From Paraburkholderia sp. PGU19 (GTDB taxonomy: Bacteria; Pseudomonadota; Gammaproteobacteria; Burkholderiales; Burkholderiaceae), in NCBI RefSeq assembly GCF_013426915.1, contig NZ_AP023180.1, positions 2,643,318-2,707,317 on the forward strand: a stretch of DNA of 64,000 bases. The letters run 5' to 3'. Both the position numbers and the translations under genes were made by a program. How positions within the stretch are numbered: position 1 is the first letter of the stretch; every line of letters begins with the position of its first letter. The notes below the pieces were generated by a model. It saw only the letters and a program-made list of their open reading frames with translations, searched no databases and was not told the DNA's origin. This document shows positions 53,262 to 61,479 of the stretch, piece after piece.

Positions 53262-54478
53262 GGCCTCACCTTTGAATACAACACACCATCCGTCTGCATC
53301 GCGTCGATTTCGGCAGCGCCGAAGCCCAGCGATTGCGCCACTTCCGCGTTGTGCTGACCGAGATCGGGCGCGACTTCGCGGATCGTCGTGTCGCAGTCCG
53401 AAAAGCGGAAGGGCAGATTCGGCAGACGCAGTTTCCCGTAGCGCGGGTGCACCTGCTCGACCACCATGCCGCGCGCGACGATCTGCGGATCGGCAAGTAC
53501 TTCGTCAATACGTTGCACTTTCGCGCACGGCACATCGATGCCGTCGAGCAGTTCAAGCACCTGCGCAACCGGTCGGCTCGCCACCCACGGTTTCACGACG
53601 GACAGAATGTCCAGCCGGTTCGCATTGCGTCCCGCGAGGGTGTGAAAGCGTGTGTCGGTGCCAAAACCGTCCGGTCCGCCATGCGCCTCGATCAGAGCCG
53701 CGAAGCGCTTCCAGGCGTCGTCCACCTGAGCCGCGATCACGAGGTCCCCGTCGGCGGCACGGAACACGCCATAGAGCGTCGATGTGGGCATATCGTGGCC
53801 GGTCTGCTCCGGCACGATGCCTTGCATCGTGTAGCACTGCACGGCGTATTCATGCATCGACACCAGCGTGTCGTACAGCGCCATATCGATGTGTTGCCCG
53901 CGCCCGCTTTTCACGCGGCCGAGCAATGCGGCATTGATCGCCGCTACCGCGTGAATGCCCGTGTACATGTCGCCCAGCGAGATGCGCATCAATGGTGGCG
54001 GTTCACCGGGCGTGCCGATCATTTGCATGATCCCGCTCTTCGCTTCGGCAATCAGACCGAAACCTGCGCGATGTGCGTCCGGTCCCGTATGGCCGTAGGC
54101 GGAAATCGAGCAGTAGACGAGGCCCGGATTGCGCGCGGACAGTTCGTCATAGCCCAGCCCGAGTTTGTTCAGTGCACCCGGCCGGTAGTTTTCGACGAAG
54201 ACATCCGCCGAGTCGCACAGCCGCTGCATGAACGCCTTGCCGCGCGCGTCGCGCATGTTGACGCTGACGCCGCGCTTGCCCATGTTCAGTTGCAGGAAAT
54301 AGCCGCTCTGCTCGTCGTCGAGCACAGTGGCGTGCTGACGTCCGGCGTCGCCGCTGCCTGGGCGTTCGACCTTGATGACTTCGGCACCGAGCGCCGCGAG
54401 GCAGCGTCCCACATACGGACCGGCCAGAAAATGGCTGTAATCGACGACGCGAATCCCTTCGAGAGGACGTGCTTGCAT
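53258..54478 (-). CDS. CaiB/BaiF family CoA-transferase
   Basis: Protein of 406 residues, class III CoA-transferase. PLEGIRVVDYSHFLAGPYVG at the N-terminus, AEVIKVERPGSGDAGRQ, FLQLNMGKRGVSVNMRD, and the Asp in SLGDMYTGIHAVAAINA are hallmark positions. It moves CoA between a CoA-thioester and a free carboxylate. Within this operon it would activate an acid made by the upstream steps before hydration by the MaoC protein (inference). Its start overlaps the MaoC stop by one base. Confidence 0.95.
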   Translation of the reverse strand: MQARPLEGIRVVDYSHFLAGPYVGRCLAALGAEVIKVERPGSGDAGRQHATVLDDEQSGYFLQLNMGKRGVSVNMRDARGKAFMQRLCDSADVFVENYRPGALNKLGLGYDELSARNPGLVYCSISAYGHTGPDAHRAGFGLIAEAKSGIMQMIGTPGEPPPLMRISLGDMYTGIHAVAAINAALLGRVKSGRGQHIDMALYDTLVSMHEYAVQCYTMQGIVPEQTGHDMPTSTLYGVFRAADGDLVIAAQVDDAWKRFAALIEAHGGPDGFGTDTRFHTLAGRNANRLDILSVVKPWVASRPVAQVLELLDGIDVPCAKVQRIDEVLADPQIVARGMVVEQVHPRYGKLRLPNLPFRFSDCDTTIREVAPDLGQHNAEVAQSLGFGAAEIDAMQTDGVLYSKVRP

Positions 54479-54936
54479 CAGAATGCTCCCGGTCGGCGCG
54501 GCACCATCAGACGATGCTCGCCATGCTGGACGACAAGGCCGTCCTGATTGATCAGTTCGGACGGCAGTACGACGATTCCCCAGCCGGGACGGCTCTTGCT
54601 CGCGCGCATCGTGCCTACTCTGAATTTCACGTGCAGCACGTCATTGACCTTGATCGGCAGGTTGAAGTCCCACGTCCAGCCGAGCGACATGCCGGGCAGG
54701 AAGCGGTAGTCGCTCTGGGTCTTGAGCCCATCGGCGATAGACAGGCCAAACAGACCGTGCGCGACGATCGAACCGAAGTGGCTCGCGTTCGCGTATTCCT
54801 CGTCCACGTGAACCGGCGTGTGATCGCCGGTGAGGTCGGCGTAGGCGAGAATGCGTTGCTTCGTCACCGTGTAGGTCGGGCTCACGCACACGTCGCCCTC
54901 GTTGGCATCGTCCCAGTACTTATCGATGATCGTCAT
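54478..54936 (-). CDS. MaoC-like dehydratase (hot-dog hydratase)
   Basis: About 152 residues, single hot-dog domain. LAYADLTGDHTPVHVDEEYA contains the hydratase 2 motif with catalytic Asp and His, and FGSIVAHGLFGLSIADGL is the helix region. It probably hydrates an enoyl-CoA in the R orientation or a related unsaturated CoA ester. ATG 54936 follows GGAGGTTTGAG, so the 5-residue extension from GTG 54951 is rejected. It begins one base after the VOC stop. Confidence 0.92.
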   Translation of the reverse strand: MTIIDKYWDDANEGDVCVSPTYTVTKQRILAYADLTGDHTPVHVDEEYANASHFGSIVAHGLFGLSIADGLKTQSDYRFLPGMSLGWTWDFNLPIKVNDVLHVKFRVGTMRASKSRPGWGIVVLPSELINQDGLVVQHGEHRLMVPRRPGAF

Positions 54937-54937
54937 C

Positions 54938-55330
54938 TCAAACCTCCGCACGCGGATTGATGTCCAGTGCCCGCGCCACGCATGAAGCGGGCTTGGCCTG
55001 AATCAGTTCGACGGCGAGGCCGTCCGGCAGGCGCAACCAGTTGCGTCCTTGCGGCATTTCGCTGACGTCATACTGTTGCGCGGCGGCGAGCGCCGCTTCC
55101 ATGTCTTCGCACATCACGCCGAGATGACCAAGGCGGCCTTCGGGCGCGTCATGGTGCGGGTTATGAATGAATTGCAGACCGCCGAGCGTCCAGTACTGCC
55201 GCGGTTCCTCGACGGTGCCGTCGACCTCGCGCATCGTCATGCCGAAGACGTCTTCGAAAAAGCGGATGTGCCAGTGGATGTCCGTCACCCAGATGGCGAC
55301 ATGCTCCAGATAAGCCTTGCTGCCGTTCAT
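54938..55330 (-). CDS. VOC/glyoxalase protein from internal start
   Basis: ATG 55330 follows AAAGGAGACAACCGC, a very strong ribosome binding site, and begins a complete 130-residue VOC domain with paired beta-alpha-beta modules. The metal-type His and Glu are plausible in LEHVAIWV and AVELIQ. So a free VOC protein is likely made regardless of the upstream frame. Enzymes of this fold isomerise, cleave or epimerise small metabolites; substrate unknown. Confidence 0.5.
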   Translation of the reverse strand: MNGSKAYLEHVAIWVTDIHWHIRFFEDVFGMTMREVDGTVEEPRQYWTLGGLQFIHNPHHDAPEGRLGHLGVMCEDMEAALAAAQQYDVSEMPQGRNWLRLPDGLAVELIQAKPASCVARALDINPRAEV

Positions 55331-56332
55331 GCGGTTGTCTCCTTTGTCGACCCGAGTTAGCGCTTTAGCGCTTACTCGGGTCCCATGCAAGATATTGCTG
55401 AGTTGTCGGTCGGTCATGGCGCGCTCGATGCCCTTGATGCAGGCGACCAGCGTCGCGTTGACGGGCGTCGGCACGCCGTGCCGTTGTCCCCAGCGCACGA
55501 CCGCGCCGTTGATAAAGTCGATTTCAGTGATGGAGCCTTTTTCGAGGCTTTGCAGCATCGAGGTCTTGAAGGCAGAAGAAAGGCCTTCGCCAGCGAGCGT
55601 CCACGGGCGTTCAGGATCAGTGGTGGAGAGCGTTACGCCAGCGGCGTGAGCGACTGCGATTGCTTCGGCGACTGCCGCGAGCGCAACCGTCTTCAGAAGC
55701 GGCTCATCGTAGAGTTGGCCGTAGGTGAGACCGGTGGTGCCTGTCAGCGCGCCGGTTGCGACATTGACCAGCAACTTGTCCCACATTGTGCCGACGATGT
55801 TGTCGCTGACGATGGTGGTCAGCCCGGCGGCGTTGAAGGTTTCAGCGATCGCCGTCACGCGGGAAGTGATCCCGCCATCGAGTTCGCCGATGTAAGTCGC
55901 CTTGCCAGCGACGCCAGACTCGATGTGTCCCGGATTGCGCATCACGCCGCCGACATAGGTCTTGCCGGCCAGCACGCGTCCACGACCCACGATATCCGCC
56001 AGCACATCTTCGTGCCCGAGGCCGTTCTGCAGCGACAGGACCAGCGTGTCGGGTCCGATGAGCGCGAGGGCGCTACGCATCGCTGCATCGGTATGAAATG
56101 ACTTGACCAGCACGACCACCAGATCGACGGCGCCGACCTCGGCGGCGCGCGTCGTGGCCTTTACCTTCACACGACGCGAGCCATTCGCATCGTCCACGCG
56201 CAGACCGTCGCGCCGCATCGCCTCCACATGTGCCGCCGAGCGGTTCAGTAACCAGACCTCGTTGCCGCCTTCCGTCAGCGCCGCGCCGATGGCACAGCCC
56301 AGAGCACCCGCACCCAGAATCGCAATCTTCAC
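54938..56332 (-). CDS. Ketopantoate reductase family protein fused in frame to a VOC domain
   Basis: Uninterrupted frame of about 464 residues from GTG 56332 (GAGGAGACGGCA upstream). Residues 1-305 are a 2-dehydropantoate 2-reductase family enzyme: VKIAILGAGALGCAIGAALT, VVVLVKSFHTDAA, and NPGHIESGVAGKATYIGELD with GTMWDKLLVNVATGALTG. Residues 335-464 are a glyoxalase/VOC domain (YLEHVAIWVTDIHWHIRFFE, LGHLGVMCEDMEAAL). The join is encoded by a palindromic leader that normally would be non-coding, and the VOC part has its own ATG at 55330. It may thus yield both a fusion and a free VOC protein. It heads the operon and diverges from a LysR gene. Confidence 0.82.
   Translation of the reverse strand: MKIAILGAGALGCAIGAALTEGGNEVWLLNRSAAHVEAMRRDGLRVDDANGSRRVKVKATTRAAEVGAVDLVVVLVKSFHTDAAMRSALALIGPDTLVLSLQNGLGHEDVLADIVGRGRVLAGKTYVGGVMRNPGHIESGVAGKATYIGELDGGITSRVTAIAETFNAAGLTTIVSDNIVGTMWDKLLVNVATGALTGTTGLTYGQLYDEPLLKTVALAAVAEAIAVAHAAGVTLSTTDPERPWTLAGEGLSSAFKTSMLQSLEKGSITEIDFINGAVVRWGQRHGVPTPVNATLVACIKGIERAMTDRQLSNILHGTRVSAKALTRVDKGDNRMNGSKAYLEHVAIWVTDIHWHIRFFEDVFGMTMREVDGTVEEPRQYWTLGGLQFIHNPHHDAPEGRLGHLGVMCEDMEAALAAAQQYDVSEMPQGRNWLRLPDGLAVELIQAKPASCVARALDINPRAEV
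55336..55381 (-). promoter_or_regulatory. Hairpin-plus-RBS leader element, copy 2
   Basis: ACCCGAGT...AGCGCT AA AGCGCT...ACTCGGGT (plus strand 55350-55381) is a near-perfect 32-bp palindrome with one mismatch, followed on the minus strand by GTCGACAAAGGAGACA. The last 16 bases are identical to the leader of the antiporter gene at 37104. Here it is read through as peptide RVSAKALTRVDKGDN between two domains. Confidence 0.62.
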
Positions 56333-56384
56333 TGCCGTCTCCTCAATATGGAGATCAAGATACGATTCGATGCTCATATCGGCA

Positions 56385-56413
56385 ATGCAATGGATACAAT
56401 GACGTCATTGCAT
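56385..56413. promoter_or_regulatory. LysR-type operator in the KPR / LysR divergent promoter
   Basis: The 95-bp gap contains CAATGACGTCATTG (56397-56410), a perfect 14-bp palindrome, and ATGCAATG (56385) mirrored by CATTGCAT (56406). The overlapping repeats directly upstream of both starts are what a divergent LysR regulator would use. Confidence 0.62.
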
Positions 56414-56427
56414 CAGGCAATAATGCT

Positions 56428-57333
56428 ATGAACCCGGCAGAACTCCCCGATCTGAAGCTGCTGCAGCTTTTCGATCTTCTCTACGATGTCCGCAATGTCA
56501 CGCGCGTCGCGGAGCAGCTCGGGCAGAGTCAGCCGACCGTCAGCATCTGGCTCGGGCGTTTGCGTGAGCATCTGCAAGACCCGCTGTTCATCCGTACGCC
56601 TGGTGGCATGGCACCGACGCCGCAAGCCGATGCGCTGATCGGTCCATGCCGGGAGATTCTCGAATCACTGCGGCGCTTCGCTGCGTGGGAAATTGCATTC
56701 GATCCCACCACCGCCAAGCGGCGGTTTCGCATCTGCATGACCGACGCGAGCCACATCACGTTGCTGCCTCGAATGCTGGCGCACGTGCGCGCGCAGGCGC
56801 CCGGGATCCGCCTCGAAGCGGCCAGGATCGACGGCAATACCGAACGCGCGCTGGAGTCAGGCGAGGCCGACCTTGCGATCGGTCACGTGCCCTGGCTCGG
56901 CGGCGGCATTTACCAGCAGCAGTTGTACACGCAGGACTGGGTGTGTCTGATGAACAGGCATCATCCGCGCGTGCGCGGAAAGCTCGGGCTCAAGCAGTAC
57001 CGCGCGGAAGGCCATGTCGCCATCGCGGCAGGGACGGGGGCGCAACTGCTGGAGCAGGCGCTGGTGCGCGAGAACGTTGAGCGGGACGTGGTACTCGAGT
57101 TGCCGGGGTTTCTCGGGCTCGGGGCCATCATCAAGAGCACTGATCTGATTGCCACGCTGCCGCGGCATATCGGCGAGACGCTGGCGAAGGTGAATGACCT
57201 GTCGGTGCATCCGTGTCCGATGCCGGTGGAGGGATTCGCGGTGCGGCAGCACTGGCACGCCCGTTACCACCACGAAGCGGGAAACCGCTGGCTGCGCGAT
57301 CTGGTGGTTCAGCTATTCAGCAGTTTGCGGTGA
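56428..57333 (+). CDS. LysR-type regulator (NodD/PcaQ-like subgroup)
   Basis: About 301 residues from ATG 56428. The N-terminal helix-turn-helix is LQLFDLLYDVRNVTRVAEQL then GQSQPTVSIWLGRLREHLQD, with FIRTPGGMAPTPQADAL next, the form seen in NodD/NahR-like regulators. The effector domain fills 90-300. It diverges from the KPR-VOC operon over an operator-like palindrome and is thus its likely activator. Its stop lies eight bases from that of a second, convergent LysR gene. Confidence 0.93.
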   Translation: MNPAELPDLKLLQLFDLLYDVRNVTRVAEQLGQSQPTVSIWLGRLREHLQDPLFIRTPGGMAPTPQADALIGPCREILESLRRFAAWEIAFDPTTAKRRFRICMTDASHITLLPRMLAHVRAQAPGIRLEAARIDGNTERALESGEADLAIGHVPWLGGGIYQQQLYTQDWVCLMNRHHPRVRGKLGLKQYRAEGHVAIAAGTGAQLLEQALVRENVERDVVLELPGFLGLGAIIKSTDLIATLPRHIGETLAKVNDLSVHPCPMPVEGFAVRQHWHARYHHEAGNRWLRDLVVQLFSSLR

Positions 57334-57341
57334 ACATGGGC

Positions 57342-58258
57342 CTAAGCCTTCCACAACGCGAACTCCCCATGCGCGAGTTCCTGTTTGAGAAAGTCGACGC
57401 AGACACGCACCTTGGCCGACTGCGCCGAGCGCGCCGCCGACATCGCCCATACGTCGGCCGGCTGCTCCCACGCCGACAGCACGCGTTCGAGCGTTCCCTC
57501 GGAGAGCGCCTGTGCCACGTACGACTGCCCGACCATCACGATGCCGTGGCCGTCGTGTGCCCAGCGCAGCACGACATCGCTGTGGTTCGACGCCAGTGAT
57601 CCCGTCACCTTTACCGTGCTCCAGCCGCCGGGTCCGAGCAGCCGCCATACGCCGAATGGCTCGTCGCGCTCGCGGAACACGAGGCAGTCGTGCTGCGCGA
57701 GTTCTTCCACACTCTTCGGCCGTCCGCGTGCATTGAGATAGGCGGGCGCCGCGCACAGCACGCGCGGACTGACGGCGATGTGATGCGCGATCAGTCCTGG
57801 CTCCTGCAACGCACCGACGCGGACGTCGAGATCGAAGCCTTCGTCGACGAGATTGACGCGGCGATCGACCAGTTCCAGCCAGATTTCCAGTTCCGGATAG
57901 CGCTTTTTCATCAGCGACACGATTGGCGCGATGTGGCTGCGCCCGAGGCGCTGGCTCGCACTGATACGCAGTGACCCCTTGGGATTTACCCGCAGATTCG
58001 ACAGATCGTCGCGCATCGCGTCGACGTCCTGGAGGATCGCGCGCGCCCAGCGATAGACCGTCTCGCCGTCGGATGAGAGCGACACACGCCGCGTCGTGCG
58101 ATGCAGCAGCTTCACCCGAGCGTCTTTTCCAGCAGGGCGATGCGCTTGCTGACGTGGGTCTGCGAATTGCCGAACTCATGCGCTGCGGCGACGAAACTCA
58201 GGCGGCGCGCGACTTCGCAAAAGAGCCGTAGATCACCGAGCATCGGTTCATTAAGCAT
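57342..58258 (-). pseudogene. LysR-type regulator, single-base frameshift
   Basis: The N-terminal part (MLNEPMLGDLRLFCEVARRL, then NSQTHVSKRIALLEKTLG) stops at a TGA at 58112-58114. The rest of a normal CrgA-like LysR protein (KLLHRTTRRVSLSSDGETVY onward) continues in another frame to 57342. The family sequence would read TLGVKLLHRTTRR; one G restored in the GGG before TGA joins the two parts and gives a 305-residue protein. The coincidence of GTGA at the break could also allow reinitiation. It diverges from the second shikimate dehydrogenase homologue, which it presumably controls. Confidence 0.82.
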
Positions 58259-58267
58259 GATCTGGTG

Positions 58268-58292
58268 ATTATGGAGTGCAAGATCGGATAAT
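58268..58292. promoter_or_regulatory. LysR-type ATTAT-N15-ATAAT site
   Basis: ATTAT at 58268 and ATAAT at 58288 form an inverted repeat with a 15-base spacer in the 92-bp gap between the frameshifted LysR gene and the shikimate dehydrogenase homologue. The GATAAT at 58287 could be a -10 box. This fits the T-N11-A style of LysR sites. Confidence 0.5.
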
Positions 58293-58350
58293 AATAGTTC
58301 GAATCGGTGATAGTAGTCTCTGGTCATGCTGGAACAGACGGGAGACAAGC

Positions 58351-59184
58351 ATGATCAATGGCAACACCGGGCTCGTCGCCCACATCGGCTATCCGACGCA
58401 CGCCTTCAAGTCGCCGATGATCTACAACCCTTACTTCGAGCACGCTGGCGTCAACGCCGTCGTGGTGCCGATGGGCTGCAAGCCCGAACATTACCCGGCC
58501 TTCCTCGACTCGGTTTTCTCGCTTGAAAACATCCGTGGCGCGCTTATCACGATGCCGCACAAGGTCACGACCGTTGGCCTGCTCGACGACGCCACGCCGA
58601 CTGTGAAAATCGCCGGCTCTTGCAACGCGGTACGGCGCATGGAAGATGGCCGGCTTCTCGGCGATATGTTCGACGGCGAAGGCTTCGTGCGCGGCGTGCG
58701 GCGCAAGGGCTGCAAGCTCGAAGGTTCGCGGGTACTCGTCGTGGGCTGCGGCGGGGTCGGCTCGGCGATCGCGGCGTCGCTGGCTGCGGCCGGCGTCGCG
58801 TGGCTTGGTCTCTACGATGCGCGCGCCGAGTCGGCGCAAGGCTTGAAAGCGCGTCTCACCACCCATTACCCGAGACTCGAAGTCACGACGGGCAGCAACG
58901 ACCCCGCGGGCTACGACCTCGTCGTGAACGCGACACCAATGGGCATGAACGACGGCGATCCACTGCCCGTCGATGTGACGCGTATCGCGCCGGATACGTT
59001 CGTCGGCGAGGTCGTGATGAAGACCGAGATGACGGCGTTCCTCAAGGCGGTGCAAGCACGCGGGTGCCGCTTCCAGGTGGGCTCGGACATGCTGTTCGAG
59101 CAGATTCCCGCTTACCTCGAATTCTTCGGCCTTCCGACCACCACGCCGGAAGTGCTGCGCTCGGTTGCGAAGCTGAACTACTGA
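58351..59184 (+). CDS. Shikimate dehydrogenase family protein (paralogue 2)
   Basis: About 277 residues. GYPTHAFKSPMIYNPYF is the substrate region (SPxxxN pattern), ITMPHKVTT carries the catalytic Lys71, DMFDGEGF holds Asp109 where NTDG is usual, and VVGCGGVGSAIAASLA is the cofactor loop. It should oxidise or reduce a shikimate/quinate-like substrate. Like paralogue 1 it has Phe before the catalytic Asp. GGGAGACAAGC before ATG 58351 fixes the start; the frame begins at 58276. It leads a plus-strand operon with a TIM-barrel enzyme and an MFS transporter. Confidence 0.88.
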   Translation: MINGNTGLVAHIGYPTHAFKSPMIYNPYFEHAGVNAVVVPMGCKPEHYPAFLDSVFSLENIRGALITMPHKVTTVGLLDDATPTVKIAGSCNAVRRMEDGRLLGDMFDGEGFVRGVRRKGCKLEGSRVLVVGCGGVGSAIAASLAAAGVAWLGLYDARAESAQGLKARLTTHYPRLEVTTGSNDPAGYDLVVNATPMGMNDGDPLPVDVTRIAPDTFVGEVVMKTEMTAFLKAVQARGCRFQVGSDMLFEQIPAYLEFFGLPTTTPEVLRSVAKLNY

Positions 59185-59214
59185 GCCGATCCCGTTCAGG
59201 TTCAAGGAGACGAC

Positions 59215-59997
59215 ATGACGACGACACCCCAATTCGGCTGGTGCGGTCCGCTGCAGAACGCGGTGTTGATGAAGGAGGCAGGGCTCGACTACATCGAGGC
59301 ACAGCTCGTGCCGATGAAACTCGAGGACGATGCGCTGTTCGCCAATGCCAAGGCGCACATCGGGGAACTGCCGTTGCCCGCGCTTGCTTTCAACTATCTG
59401 TTCCCACACGACGCCCGCATCGTCGGCCCGGAAAAGGACGAGCGGCGCAACCGTGCTTACTTCGATCGCGTGGTGGAGCTGCTGACGCTGGCACGAGCGC
59501 GCATCGTCGTGCTTGGCAGCGGCTGGACGCGCAATATCCCTGAAGGCTGGACGCAGGCTCAGGCAGAAGATGAATTCCTGACAACGCTTGCATGGTGCGC
59601 CGACGCGCTTGCAGGCAGCGGCACGACGCTCGTGATCGAGCCGCTGAACCGCAAGGAATCGAACCTGGTGAACAGCGTCGCCGACGGTGCGCGACTCGCA
59701 AAAGCGCTGAACCGTCCCGAGGTGCGCGGCCTCGCGGACTTCTATCACATGGACGAAGAAGTCGAGCCGCTTGACGAGTTGCGCAAGCACGGTGCATGGC
59801 TCGCTCACGTTCATCTCGCCGACACTGGCCGGTTGAATCCGGGCACTGGCGCCTACGACTACCCGACGTTCTTCGGGCATCTCAAGGCCTGCGGCTACCA
59901 GGGCCTGCTCAGTGCCGAATGCGGATTCAAAGGCGAGCCGCTCGCTTCGATGCGCGAGAGCGCGGCCTTCCTGCGCCGGGCTTGGAACGACGCATAG
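59215..59997 (+). CDS. Sugar phosphate isomerase/epimerase-like TIM barrel
   Basis: Protein of 260 residues, xylose-isomerase-like TIM barrel. Putative metal ligands are Glu142 (VIEPLNRKE), Asp175 (LADFYHMDE), His200 (AHVHLADTGR) and Glu235 (LLSAECGFKG). The HLADTGR...PGTG...DY segment resembles ketose 3-epimerases and hydroxypyruvate isomerases. 3-Dehydroshikimate dehydratase of the AsbF type has the same fold, which would fit this neighbourhood, but I cannot tell these apart by eye. CAAGGAGACGAC precedes the start, 30 bp after the preceding stop. Confidence 0.87.
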   Translation: MTTTPQFGWCGPLQNAVLMKEAGLDYIEAQLVPMKLEDDALFANAKAHIGELPLPALAFNYLFPHDARIVGPEKDERRNRAYFDRVVELLTLARARIVVLGSGWTRNIPEGWTQAQAEDEFLTTLAWCADALAGSGTTLVIEPLNRKESNLVNSVADGARLAKALNRPEVRGLADFYHMDEEVEPLDELRKHGAWLAHVHLADTGRLNPGTGAYDYPTFFGHLKACGYQGLLSAECGFKGEPLASMRESAAFLRRAWNDA

Positions 59998-60074
59998 CGT
60001 CAGCATAAATAACAGGTCGACAAAGGCCTGCCACAGGTTCGGAAAGCGGACCCACCTCATTGGAGGAGACGAAC

Positions 60075-61388
60075 ATGGATGTCACTATCTCTGACGTGAC
60101 GGCGGCTGATCGCGCAGTCGCCAGATCGACGAAACGCCTGATTCCCTTTTTGCTTTTAATGTACGTGCTCGCGTTTCTCGACCGGGCCAACGTTGGCTTC
60201 GCGAAGCAGGGACTGCACGATGTCGTCGGCATCTCGGACGCGGCCTTTGCGTTCGGCGCCAGCATCTTTTTCATCGCTTATGTGCTGCTCGAAATCCCGA
60301 GCAACCTCGCGATGCATAAAGTGGGGGCGCGCACCTGGATGTGCCGCATCATGGTGACCTGGGGCCTCGTGTCGGCGGCGACGATGTTCGTGCAGGGTTC
60401 GACGAGCTTCTACGCGCTGCGCTTCATTCTGGGAGCGTGCGAAGCGGGCTTCTTTCCCGGCGTGATCCTGTACCTGACCTACTGGTTTCCAGACCGCACG
60501 CGGGCGAAGGTCATGGGCCTCTTCTACTTCGGCGCGCCGCTCGCATTCATGTTTGGTTCGCCGTTGTCCGGCTACCTGCTGCGCTTCGATGGCGTGCTCG
60601 GGTTGCACGGCTATCAGTGGATGTTCATGCTCGAAGGCCTCGCGGCAACGGCTGTCGGTGTGTGGGCATACTTCTATCTGGACGACAGACCTGGCGACGC
60701 GAAATGGCTCGACGACGATGAGAAACACGCACTTGACGCCGTGCTTCAGGCGGAGCAGTCCGCGAAGGTCTCACACGGACCGCACGGTTTGGGCTCCGCG
60801 CTCATGGATCGCACGGTGTTGTACTTCGGCCTGATCTTTTTCCTGATCCAGATGGGTGTCTCGGTGGTGGTGTTCTATCTGCCGACGTTCGTCGGCAAAC
60901 TGCTCGGCACGGGGCCGAACGCGCTGGTGGGCTTTGTCGTCGCGATCCCGTGGACCTGCGCGCTCATTGCGACGTTCGCCGTCCCGAGACTGGCAGCACG
61001 CGGGGACCGGCTCGTGCCGTTCGGCTGCGCGAGTCTACTGATCGCTGCGATTGCCATGTTGGTCTCGGCGGGCTCATCGCCGCTGGTTTCGATGATCGCG
61101 TTGTGTCTGGCGGTGGCGGGGCTCTGGGCAGTCCAGCCTATCTTCTGGTCGATGCTCACTAACTATCTCGGCGGCATGGCGGTCGTGTCCGGCGTCGCGA
61201 TGGTGAACACGATCGGCAACATCGGCAACTTCGTCTCGCCGAACGTGAAGGCATGGGCGGACGCGAGCTTCGGTTCGAGCGTGGCGGGGCTGATGCTGCT
61301 GAGCGGTGTTGTCGTGCTCGCTGCGCTGATGTTCATCGGCGCGCGACGTTCTTCGCAACCGGCTGTTGTTGAAGCGGTTCACTCATGA
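60075..61388 (+). CDS. MFS transporter, anion:cation symporter type
   Basis: About 437 residues, 12 helices. LIPFLLLMYVLAFLDRANVG in helix 1, EIPSNLAMHKVGARTWMCRI and EAGFFPGVILYLTYWFPDRT are signatures of the ACS family that takes up sugar acids, phthalate, tartrate and similar anions. It is the likely importer of the pathway substrate of this cluster (inference). ATG 60075 follows GGAGGAG, preferred to the start at 60060. A partial match to the leader element (GTCGACAAAGG at 60016) lies upstream. Confidence 0.94.
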   Translation: MDVTISDVTAADRAVARSTKRLIPFLLLMYVLAFLDRANVGFAKQGLHDVVGISDAAFAFGASIFFIAYVLLEIPSNLAMHKVGARTWMCRIMVTWGLVSAATMFVQGSTSFYALRFILGACEAGFFPGVILYLTYWFPDRTRAKVMGLFYFGAPLAFMFGSPLSGYLLRFDGVLGLHGYQWMFMLEGLAATAVGVWAYFYLDDRPGDAKWLDDDEKHALDAVLQAEQSAKVSHGPHGLGSALMDRTVLYFGLIFFLIQMGVSVVVFYLPTFVGKLLGTGPNALVGFVVAIPWTCALIATFAVPRLAARGDRLVPFGCASLLIAAIAMLVSAGSSPLVSMIALCLAVAGLWAVQPIFWSMLTNYLGGMAVVSGVAMVNTIGNIGNFVSPNVKAWADASFGSSVAGLMLLSGVVVLAALMFIGARRSSQPAVVEAVHS

Positions 61389-61479
61389 GGTGTAGAGGAC
61401 CATTGAATGTCAGGAGCACCACAACCCTATTTGACGGTATTCGTTCGGACTCCCGTTTGTTGCTCTGCACCTGCGCGCG

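Noticed and set aside
58324..60060. 578-codon open frame on the minus strand
   Set aside because: Antisense to the shikimate dehydrogenase homologue and TIM-barrel genes; no domain.
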